From the NCBI RefSeq assembly GCF_000402035.1, contig NC_021288.1:496001-560000 (forward strand): DNA of 64,000 nt. Reading direction: 5' to 3'. Origin of the DNA: Caballeronia insecticola. GTDB lineage: Bacteria > Pseudomonadota > Gammaproteobacteria > Burkholderiales > Burkholderiaceae. The notes under the pieces were generated by a model. That model saw only the letters and a program-made list of their open reading frames with translations, was not told where the DNA came from and did no database searches. The position numbers were made by a program, and so were the translations under genes. Below, one piece after another: positions 57,507-64,000 of this stretch (positions are counted from its first letter, which is position 1; each line of letters begins with the position of its first letter).

Positions 57507-59315
57507 TCAATGACCCGTGACCATCGTGATGTGCTCGACGATCGGGCCCAGCGCAAGCGCCGGGATATACGTGAGCGCGCCGACCAGAACCAGCGTGCCG
57601 AGCAGGAGCACCACGAAGAGCGGGCCGTGCGTGGGCAAGGTCCCGGCGGTCACGGCAAGACGCTTCTTGGCCGCGAGCGATCCCGCGATGGCGAGGATCG
57701 GAATGAGCGAGCCGAAGCGCCCGAACCACATCGCGATGGCGAGCATCACGTTGTAGAACGGCGTATTTACCGAGAGTCCGCCGAACGCGCTGCCGTTGTT
57801 GTTGGCGGCCGAGCTGAACGCGTAAAGCACTTCGGAGAAGCCATGCGCGCCGGGATTCGCAATGCCTGCGGTGCCGGATGCCGTCAGCACGGCGATGGAC
57901 GTGCCCGCGAGCACGAGCAGCGGCGTGAGCAAAATCACGATGGACACCATCTTCATCTCGAACGACTCGATCTTCTTGCCGACGTATTCGGGCGTGCGGC
58001 CGATCATCAGACCTGCGACGAACACCGCGAGCAACGCGAACGCGAGTATGCCGTACAGACCCGAGCCGACACCGCCGAAGATCACCTCGCCCAATTGAAT
58101 GAGCAGCATCGGCACGAGGCCGCCGAGCGGCGTCAGCGAATCGTGCGTATTGGCGACCGCGCCACACGAAGCGGCCGTCGTCGCGACCGTGAAGATGCCC
58201 GATTGCGCGATGCCGAAGCGCGTTTCCTTGCCTTCCATGTTGCCGCCGGCTTGCAGTGCGGACGCGCTAGCATCGACCTTGAGCGACGCATACAGCGGAT
58301 TGCCCGCCTGCTCCGATGCGATCTCGCCCCAGCACGCGACGGCGAACGCAATGGTCATCGCGGCGAGCACCGCATAACCCTGCCGCTTGTCGCCGACCGT
58401 GCGCCCGAACACCACGCACAGCGCCGCCGGAATGATCAGCATGGCGAGCGTCTGCATGAAGTTGGAGAACGGCGTCGGGTTCTCGAACGGATGCGCGGAA
58501 TTGGCGTTGAAGAAGCCGCCGCCGTTGGTGCCGAGCATCTTGATCGCTTCCTGAGAGGCGACCGGGCCCATCGGCAGCGTCTGCTTGTCGGCCTTGACGT
58601 CCTGCATCACCGGATTGCCCTTCGCGTCCTTCACGGCGTTGCCCTGCGCGTCCGTCTTCGGCGCTTGATAGGTCGTGACCTGGAGCGTCGAGACGTCTTC
58701 GTAGGCCTTGAAGTTCTGGATCGCGCCCTGACTCACGAATACCAGCGCGAAGATCACCGCGAGCGGCGCGAGAATATAGAGCGTCGTGCGCGTGAGATCG
58801 ACCCAGAAATTGCCGATGGTCTGCGCCGTGTGACGTTTGAAGCCGCGAATCAGCGCGATCACGACCGCGATGCCGGTGGCCGCCGAAACGAAGTTCTGCA
58901 CGGTGAGACCCAGCATCTGCGCGAGATAGCCGAGCGTGCTCTCGCCGCCGTAGTCCTGCCAGTTCGTGTTGGTGACGAAACTGATGGCGGTGTTGAACGC
59001 GGCATCGGGCGTCATGCCGGCCATGCCTTGCGGATTGGCCGGCAGCATGCCTTGCAGCCGCAGGATCGCGTAGAGCACGAGTGCACCGAGCACGTTGAAC
59101 AGCATCACGGCGAGGGCGTAATGCTTCCACGACATCTCGGCTTCGGGATCGACGCCGGCTAAGCGGTACAACAGGTTTTCGAGCGGACGCCCGATCCTGC
59201 GCACGACCACGGACGAGCCGTCGAGCACGCTCGCGATATAGCGCCCGAGCGGAATCGCGAGCGCAATGAGAACGACGATGAAGAGCGCCGTCTGCATCAA
59301 CGTATTGGCGTTCAT
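57507..59315 (-). CDS. kdpA: KdpA, potassium-channel-like subunit
   Basis: A 602-residue inner-membrane subunit with ten helices related to four channel repeats. Selectivity-filter type segments are visible ([70 protein letters not shown]). It forms the potassium pathway. The length is normal for Burkholderia and longer than the 557 residues of E. coli because of an extracytoplasmic insert. GGAGG precedes the ATG at 59315, which overlaps the kdpF stop codon. Confidence 0.97.
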   Translation of the reverse strand: MNANTLMQTALFIVVLIALAIPLGRYIASVLDGSSVVVRRIGRPLENLLYRLAGVDPEAEMSWKHYALAVMLFNVLGALVLYAILRLQGMLPANPQGMAGMTPDAAFNTAISFVTNTNWQDYGGESTLGYLAQMLGLTVQNFVSAATGIAVVIALIRGFKRHTAQTIGNFWVDLTRTTLYILAPLAVIFALVFVSQGAIQNFKAYEDVSTLQVTTYQAPKTDAQGNAVKDAKGNPVMQDVKADKQTLPMGPVASQEAIKMLGTNGGGFFNANSAHPFENPTPFSNFMQTLAMLIIPAALCVVFGRTVGDKRQGYAVLAAMTIAFAVACWGEIASEQAGNPLYASLKVDASASALQAGGNMEGKETRFGIAQSGIFTVATTAASCGAVANTHDSLTPLGGLVPMLLIQLGEVIFGGVGSGLYGILAFALLAVFVAGLMIGRTPEYVGKKIESFEMKMVSIVILLTPLLVLAGTSIAVLTASGTAGIANPGAHGFSEVLYAFSSAANNNGSAFGGLSVNTPFYNVMLAIAMWFGRFGSLIPILAIAGSLAAKKRLAVTAGTLPTHGPLFVVLLLGTLVLVGALTYIPALALGPIVEHITMVTGH

Positions 59316-59407
59316 TCGAGATCCTCCGCACGCAGCAGCGCATACACGAGGTAGACGAACAGCAGCAGCGTGGATGCCGCCGCCAGCCACACCATCCAGG
59401 CGCTCAT
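59312..59407 (-). CDS. kdpF: KdpF small membrane subunit
   Basis: A 31-residue single-helix peptide (MSAWMVWLAAASTLLLFVYL then [11 protein letters not shown]). KdpF stabilises the Kdp complex in the membrane. Its stop codon overlaps the kdpA start (ATGA) and its start overlaps the stop of the preceding 35-codon gene, so all three are translationally coupled. Confidence 0.9.
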   Translation of the reverse strand: MSAWMVWLAAASTLLLFVYLVYALLRAEDLE

Positions 59408-59511
59408 GGACGGCCTCCCGTCGCGCGGCGGCTCAGCTTTTCGCAGCCGCTCGTGAGCGCCATGCAGAGTCCCCAAAAGAGGACGATGCCGGCGAGATAA
59501 ATGAAGTCCAT
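59404..59511 (-). CDS. 35-residue membrane peptide at the head of the kdp operon
   Basis: The peptide reads MDFIYLAGIVLFWGLCMALT followed by a basic, cysteine-containing tail (SGCEKLSRRATGGRP). It has one hydrophobic helix. GGGGAG lies nine bases before the ATG at 59511, and its stop overlaps the kdpF start (ATGA). Similar tiny frames (M-D-x-I/V-Y-x...) precede kdp genes in other bacteria and are usually left unannotated. It may be an extra small subunit or a regulator of Kdp assembly. Confidence 0.7.
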   Translation of the reverse strand: MDFIYLAGIVLFWGLCMALTSGCEKLSRRATGGRP

Positions 59512-59844
59512 TGTGAAGTTCTCCCCTTATGCGGTTCAGGACAGGCTGGAGAGTACGAAAACGGACGTAAAGGACTTAACAAGAGGTCGAAGGAAGATAT
59601 AAAGAATGTGTAAACGGGGCGGTTTGGGTGCGCCAGTATTCATCAGTGTTTTTACGGCTTCACATCCGAACGATAGGATCATCACAAAAATCGCGATAAT
59701 TGTTCCGATCCTCCCGAATTTCACAACCGATATGGGGTTAAATGTTATTGACGCATCATTTGCCTGATGCGAAGATCACAAGACAGATCGCGACTCGAAG
59801 CGCGAAACATAAGAATTCGTCCTTGCGGCGAAGGAGACATCAGG
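59512..59844. other. Divergent promoter region of the kdp operon and the sugar ABC operon
   Basis: About 330 bases, AT-rich from 59540 to 59770, as expected for two divergent promoters. A KdpE site would lie near 59530-59620; I cannot place it exactly. No gene is seen. Confidence 0.6.
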
Positions 59845-61437
59845 ATGAGTGAGCCGGTTGCGGGCGCGGCCGCTTCATCGGCCCGTGCGCCACTGATCCG
59901 CGTTGCAGGCGTCACCAAGCGTTTTGGTGGCGTTCAGGCGCTGCGCGGCGTCAATTTCGAAGTGCTGCCGGGCGAAGTGCACGCGCTGCTCGGCGAAAAC
60001 GGCGCGGGCAAATCCACGCTCATCAAAATCCTGAGCGGCGTTCACACGTACGACGAAGGCTCCATTGAAATCGTCGGGCAAAAGGTCGCGTTCGAATCGC
60101 CGGCGAAGTCGCGCGAGGCGGGCGTGGCCGTCGTGTATCAGGATTTGAGTCTGGTCGAATCGCTGTCGGTCGGGGCGAATCTCATGCTCGGGCGCGAGCC
60201 GCGCACGCGGCTTGGCTTCGTCAAACAGCGCGAACTGATGGCGCAGGTCAGCGCGTTTCTGCGCGAACACAATATTCCGCTCGATCCGCGCGTGCCCGTC
60301 GATTCCCTGCCCTTCGCCTATCGGCAGATGACGGAAATCTGCAAGGCGCTGATGGGCGACGTGCGCGTGCTGATCCTCGACGAACCCACGTCCGCACTCA
60401 CCGGCGGCGAAGAACAGATTCTCTTCGACGCCATCCGCACCGTGACGGCGCGCGGCGTCGGCGTGATTTACGTGACGCATCGGCTGAACGAAGTGTTCCG
60501 CATTTCGCAGCGCGTGACCATTCTGCGCGACGGCGCGAATGCCGGCCATTTCGCCACCGCCGAAACCGACATGAAGCAGCTCGTCGCGGCGATCGTCGGC
60601 CCGCGTCATGCCGCCATGCAGGCAAAGCAGGAAACCACGACGGGCACTTCCGCCGCACACGCGCAACGCGACATCGCACAAATCAAGGGCACGCCCGCGC
60701 TGACGCTCTCGAACGTGAGCAACGCGCGTCTGCGCAACGTGAATTTCGCGGTGCACAAGGGCGAAGTGCACGGTCTTGCCGGGCTCATCGGCAGCGGCCG
60801 CACCGAAATACTTCAGACGATCTTCGGCCTGCTGCCGCTCGAATCCGGCAGCATCGATCTCGACGGCCAGCCGTTCGCCGCGCGCCGTCCCGCCGATGCC
60901 ATCGAACGCGGCATCGCGCTCGTGCCGGAAGATCGTCACGTGCAAGGACTCGTGCTGGATCATTCGATCGAACGCAATCTGACCTTGCCGCGCCTGCCGC
61001 AGTTCTCGCGCGGCGGCTGGCTGCGCGCGAAAGCCGCCGCGCTTCAGGCGCAGATCGCGATGAAGCAGCTCTCCGTGAAAGCGCCCGATGCATCGACGCA
61101 GGTGAAGTTTCTCTCCGGCGGCAATCAGCAGAAGGTCGTGTTCGCGAAGTGGAATCATCCGCGGCCGAAGGTGTTGCTGCTCGACGAACCGACCGTCGGC
61201 GTCGATGTCGGCGCGCGCGAGGAAATCTACGGCGTCGTGCACGATGCGGCCCGCGCGGGCACCGGCGTCGTGGTGGTGTCGTCGGATCTGGACGAACTGT
61301 TGCGGCTGTGCGACCGCATTTCGATTGTCGTCGACGGCTCGATACAGCGCACCGTCGCGCGAGGCGAGATTCGCCACGCGGAAGAGCTGCATCACCTCAT
61401 TCAAACATTGCGCACGACCGAAGAGCCTGCAACATGA
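59845..61437 (+). CDS. Sugar ABC transporter ATP-binding protein (CUT2, double domain)
   Basis: A 530-residue protein with two ABC domains. The first has Walker A GENGAGKST, Walker B VLILDEPTSAL and its switch histidine (VIYVTHRLNEV); the second has the degenerate Walker A LIGSGRTE, signature LSGGNQQKVV and Walker B VLLLDEPTVGVDVG. This is the RbsA/MglA/XylG arrangement. AAGGAG precedes the ATG at 59845; a longer frame from 59767 lacks a site. It energises the permease encoded directly after it. Confidence 0.95.
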   Translation: MSEPVAGAAASSARAPLIRVAGVTKRFGGVQALRGVNFEVLPGEVHALLGENGAGKSTLIKILSGVHTYDEGSIEIVGQKVAFESPAKSREAGVAVVYQDLSLVESLSVGANLMLGREPRTRLGFVKQRELMAQVSAFLREHNIPLDPRVPVDSLPFAYRQMTEICKALMGDVRVLILDEPTSALTGGEEQILFDAIRTVTARGVGVIYVTHRLNEVFRISQRVTILRDGANAGHFATAETDMKQLVAAIVGPRHAAMQAKQETTTGTSAAHAQRDIAQIKGTPALTLSNVSNARLRNVNFAVHKGEVHGLAGLIGSGRTEILQTIFGLLPLESGSIDLDGQPFAARRPADAIERGIALVPEDRHVQGLVLDHSIERNLTLPRLPQFSRGGWLRAKAAALQAQIAMKQLSVKAPDASTQVKFLSGGNQQKVVFAKWNHPRPKVLLLDEPTVGVDVGAREEIYGVVHDAARAGTGVVVVSSDLDELLRLCDRISIVVDGSIQRTVARGEIRHAEELHHLIQTLRTTEEPAT

Positions 61438-62438
61438 ACGAATCCGTGTCACCCACTCCATTGCCCGCCGAGCAACAGAGCGCACAGCGCCGCTCGCGCG
61501 CGTGGCGTATCGCGCGCACGCTTCTGCAGGGCGATCGCCCGTACATGCTGTATATCGCGTTCGCGATTCTGCTCGTGGTGTTCAGCTTCGCGTCGCCGTG
61601 GTTTCTCTCGATCGACAACTTCCTCAATATCGGGCGGCAGACGGCGCTCGTGTCGATCATCGCGATCGGCATGACGTTCGTGATCATCGCGCGGCAGATC
61701 GATCTCTCGGTGGGATCGTCGCTCGCGCTGTCCGGCATGGCGGCGGCGCTCGCGATGTCGCATATCAACGATAGCTGGATCGTCGGCGCGATTGCGGGCA
61801 TCGGCACGGGCGCGATCGTCGGCGCGATCAACGGCTTCGTCACGACGCGCCTGAGCATTCCGTCGTTCCTCGTCACGTTGGGCTCGCTCTCGGCGGCGCG
61901 CGGCCTCGCGCTGATGGTCACCACGACGCGCCCCGAAATCATCACCAATGACACCTTCATCTCGATCTTCGGCGAAGGCTCGATTGCAGGCGTCCCGGCG
62001 CCAATTCTATGGACGCTGCTGGCTGTTGTCGGCGGCATTCTGCTGTTGCACTACAGCGTGTTCGGCCGGCAGATTTACGCCGCGGGCGGCAACCCGACCG
62101 CCGCGCTTTACTCGGGCATCAACATTCGCCGCGTGACGACGCTCGCCTTCGTGCTGACGGGCGTGCTCGCGGGTCTCGCCGCGCTCGTGCTGTCCGCGCG
62201 TTCGCATGCGGCGCGGCCGGACGTCGTGCAGGGGATGGAGCTGGATGTGATCGCATCGGTCACGCTCGGCGGCTGCAGCCTGTTCGGCGGACGCGGCTTC
62301 ATACTGGGCACGCTGCTGGGCAGTCTCATCATCGGCACATTGAACAACGGGCTCGTGCTGCTCGGCGTGAGTTCGTCGCTGCAACTCGTCATCAAGGGCG
62401 TCATCATCGTCGCGGCCGTTGCCTTCACGCGCAAGTGA
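61434..62438 (+). CDS. Sugar ABC transporter permease (RbsC/XylH type)
   Basis: A 334-residue inner-membrane permease with about ten helices. Family landmarks: SIIAIGMTFVIIARQIDLSV, SLSAARGLALMVT, VFGRQIYAAGGNPTAALYSG and the closing VIASVTLGGCSLFGGRG. The ATG overlaps the stop codon of the ATPase gene by four bases. The substrate is a pentose or hexose, not further resolved. Confidence 0.95.
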   Translation: MNESVSPTPLPAEQQSAQRRSRAWRIARTLLQGDRPYMLYIAFAILLVVFSFASPWFLSIDNFLNIGRQTALVSIIAIGMTFVIIARQIDLSVGSSLALSGMAAALAMSHINDSWIVGAIAGIGTGAIVGAINGFVTTRLSIPSFLVTLGSLSAARGLALMVTTTRPEIITNDTFISIFGEGSIAGVPAPILWTLLAVVGGILLLHYSVFGRQIYAAGGNPTAALYSGINIRRVTTLAFVLTGVLAGLAALVLSARSHAARPDVVQGMELDVIASVTLGGCSLFGGRGFILGTLLGSLIIGTLNNGLVLLGVSSSLQLVIKGVIIVAAVAFTRK

Positions 62439-62515
62439 GCGGTGAAGTGAGCGGCACTCGCGCGACTTCATAACAGGCAGGAGACGCAGTACACAACGAC
62501 CAACGGAGGGAAGTC

Positions 62516-63658
62516 ATGAAACATCGTCGTGGATCAGGGGCTAAGCTGGCAGGCGTCGCGGTGGCGGCGACCCTGGCGCTGGGTGTGTCGCACGCATACG
62601 CGCAGACGTGCGAGAAATTGCCGGTGGCGTCGATAGGACCGGCGGGCATCGTCGGGCAAGGACCGAACGGCGAGAAGGCGGCATCGGCCGATGCAGTCAA
62701 GCTGACGGATGCCGAGGCCGCGAAGGTCAAGGCCGGCAAGTTCAAGGTCGGCATTTCGATGCAGACGATGAACCTCGACTGGTCGCAACTACAGGTTCAG
62801 GGCATCACCGATACGCTCAAGAAATACGGCGTGGAAGTGATCGGCACGGCATCGGCGGAATATCAGGTCGACAAGCAGATCGCCGACATCGAGAACACGA
62901 TCCAGCGCCATCCGGACGGCATCATTTCGATTCCCGTCGATGGCACGGCTACAGCCGCAACCTACAAGAAGGTCTCGCAGGCCGGCATCAAACTCGTGTT
63001 CATGGACAACGTGCCGAAGGGGCTAAAGCATCCGCAGGAATACGCGGCGATGGTCTCCGCCGACAGCGAAGGCAACGGCCAGATCGCGGCGAAGGTGCTT
63101 GCGTCGTGCGTGCCTAAGGGTGGCACGGTGGGACTCGTGAATTTCGGCGTCGATTACTTCAGCACGACGGAGCGCACGAAGGCTGTGAACGAATGGCTCA
63201 AGAAGAACCGGCCGGACATCAAGATCAAGCAGGTCGCGTTCACGGACCCGTCGAAAGTCGGGCAAATCGCGGGCGACTTTCTCACCGCGAATCCGGACGT
63301 GAAGGGCGTGTTCGCCGTGTGGGACCAGCCCGCGCTCGACACGCTCACCTCGATGCGCGCGCAAGGCATCAACACGCCGGTGACCACGGTCGATCTGGGA
63401 CTCGAATCGGCGATCGAGATCGCGAAGGGCGGACCGCTCAAGGCAACCGGCTCGCAGCGTCCGTACGATCAGGGCGTGGCCGAAGCCATGGCGATGATGA
63501 AGGCGCTCATCGGCCAGACGCCGCCTGCGTGGATCGGCGTGCAATCGCTGCCGGTGGTGCAGTCGAACGTGCTGGAATCGTACAAGACGGTGTTCAAGAA
63601 AGATCCGCCGCCGCAACTCGCCGATGCCTGCAAGAAGGCCGCGCCGGCCTGTCACTGA
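62516..63658 (+). CDS. Sugar ABC transporter substrate-binding protein
   Basis: A 380-residue periplasmic protein. The signal peptide ends at SHAYAQ. The two-lobed type I binding fold begins at KFKVGISMQTMNLDWSQLQV (residue about 80) after an unusually long 50-residue N-terminal stretch (TCEKLPVASIGPAGIVGQGP then NGEKAASAD). Other landmarks: IISIPVDGTATAATYKKVSQ, GVFAVWDQPALDTLTSMRAQ. Related to RbsB-like (Peripl_BP_4) proteins. GGAGGGAAGTC is just before the ATG at 62516. The sugar is unknown. Confidence 0.93.
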   Translation: MKHRRGSGAKLAGVAVAATLALGVSHAYAQTCEKLPVASIGPAGIVGQGPNGEKAASADAVKLTDAEAAKVKAGKFKVGISMQTMNLDWSQLQVQGITDTLKKYGVEVIGTASAEYQVDKQIADIENTIQRHPDGIISIPVDGTATAATYKKVSQAGIKLVFMDNVPKGLKHPQEYAAMVSADSEGNGQIAAKVLASCVPKGGTVGLVNFGVDYFSTTERTKAVNEWLKKNRPDIKIKQVAFTDPSKVGQIAGDFLTANPDVKGVFAVWDQPALDTLTSMRAQGINTPVTTVDLGLESAIEIAKGGPLKATGSQRPYDQGVAEAMAMMKALIGQTPPAWIGVQSLPVVQSNVLESYKTVFKKDPPPQLADACKKAAPACH

Positions 63659-63681
63659 GCGGCTTTTCATGCGGTGAACCG

Positions 63682-63716
63682 AAAGCGGAGTCCTCATGGG
63701 CTTCGCTTTTTTTTTT
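63682..63716 (+). terminator. Rho-independent terminator of the sugar ABC operon
   Basis: AAAGCGGAG and CTTCGCTTT form a stem (one mismatch or wobble), followed by ten Ts. It is 25 bases after the binding-protein stop codon, between that gene and a convergent DHDPS-family gene. Confidence 0.85.
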
Positions 63717-63722
63717 GACGGT

Positions 63723-64000
63723 TCAGCGCCCCCAGCGCAGCACCAGCGGATCGAGCCGCCGTGCCACCTTGAGCAGCCCTTCTCGCACCTTCGGATGCAT
63801 CGGCGCGAGCGGATGGCGCACCGCATCCGAGCGGATCACGCCGCCCTCCTTCATCAGCGTCTTGCAGGCCGCAAGCCCGCACTGGCGATTCTCGTAGTTG
63901 ATGAGCGGAAGCCACTGCTGATAAAGCGCCTCCGCCTGTTCGATGTCGCCGGACGCATACGCATCGACGATCTTGCGGATGCCGTCGGGATAGCCGCCGC
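63723..64000 (-). CDS. DHDPS-family aldolase/dehydratase, C-terminal part, cut by window edge
   Basis: Ninety-two C-terminal codons are visible: GGYPDGIRKIVDAYASGDIE, QAEALYQQWLPLINYENRQC, GLAACKTLMKEGGVIRSDAV and RHPLAPMHP...LLKVARRLDPLVLRWGR. This is the helical C-terminal region of the dihydrodipicolinate synthase family, closest in pattern to sugar-acid dehydratases such as 2-keto-3-deoxy-arabonate dehydratase. Its position next to a sugar ABC transporter supports a role in pentose or sugar-acid catabolism rather than lysine synthesis, but the active-site part is outside the window. Confidence 0.85.
   Translation of the reverse strand, partial: GGYPDGIRKIVDAYASGDIEQAEALYQQWLPLINYENRQCGLAACKTLMKEGGVIRSDAVRHPLAPMHPKVREGLLKVARRLDPLVLRWGR

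Overview
The window is about 64 kb of GC-rich DNA with the gene content of a Burkholderiaceae betaproteobacterium, most likely Caballeronia or Paraburkholderia. The genus is an inference from the long-type isocitrate lyase, the Burkholderia-type porin, the frc/oxc/oxlT oxalate genes, the BKACE enzyme, the complete kdp operon and the general coding style. Most of it reads as ordinary replicon sequence; the stretch from about 25 to 37 kb is accessory and partly decayed.

Layout. 1-2.9 kb: isocitrate lyase (runs off the left edge) divergent from a class V aminotransferase. 3-4 kb: a small alpha/beta hydrolase and a BON protein. 4-12.5 kb: a catabolic cluster on the minus strand (MFS transporter, quinone oxidoreductase, TauD/TfdA-type dioxygenase, acyl-CoA ligase, porin) with a divergent AraC-type regulator, followed by a BKACE enzyme. 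13-16.7 kb: envelope proteins (lipoproteins, a beta-barrel candidate, a BamE-domain lipoprotein) and a VIT-like membrane protein. 16.7-21.3 kb: glycogen breakdown (glgP-glgX). 21.5-24.8 kb: a CBS-BON protein and a large MscS-type channel. 25-29.5 kb: a peroxiredoxin pseudogene, then SCO copper chaperone - galactose-oxidase-like copper radical enzyme - small cytochrome c, an SDR remnant and a YbhB-family protein. 30.2-35.9 kb: a GH35 beta-galactosidase lipoprotein gene cut in two by a 2,890-bp IS21-family element; target duplication and terminal repeats are visible and the reading frame is restored exactly when the element is removed. 36-37.3 kb: a decayed membrane-protein gene, a divergent Hfq paralogue and a stand-alone receiver protein. 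37.5-40.5 kb: a sorbosone/glucose dehydrogenase-like lipoprotein with a DUF2231 membrane protein, a small peptide gene behind a sigma-54-like promoter, and an RNase Sa-type lipoprotein that has lost two catalytic residues. 40.7-43.7 kb: pntAB transhydrogenase. 44-49.2 kb: a PAS protein and the oxalate genes frc, oxc, oxlT. 49.6-51.3 kb: a glycine-zipper protein, and a CDF metal exporter with an early amber codon divergent from its MerR-type regulator. 51.2-59.5 kb: kdpFABCDE with an extra 35-codon gene at the head. 59.8-63.7 kb: a CUT2 sugar ABC transporter, then the end of a DHDPS-family gene.

How the parts fit. Oxalate would enter by OxlT, be activated by Frc and decarboxylated by Oxc. Isocitrate lyase makes glyoxylate, which the neighbouring aminotransferase could use. 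The SCO - copper oxidase - cytochrome group looks like a self-contained extracytoplasmic oxidation module. The Kdp operon carries its own sensor and regulator.

The best candidates for something undescribed are the SCO/copper-radical-oxidase/cytochrome cassette, the sigma-54-driven double-glycine peptide, the RNase-fold pseudoenzyme lipoprotein and the Hfq paralogue with an altered RNA-binding rim. I saw no tRNA, rRNA or CRISPR array.
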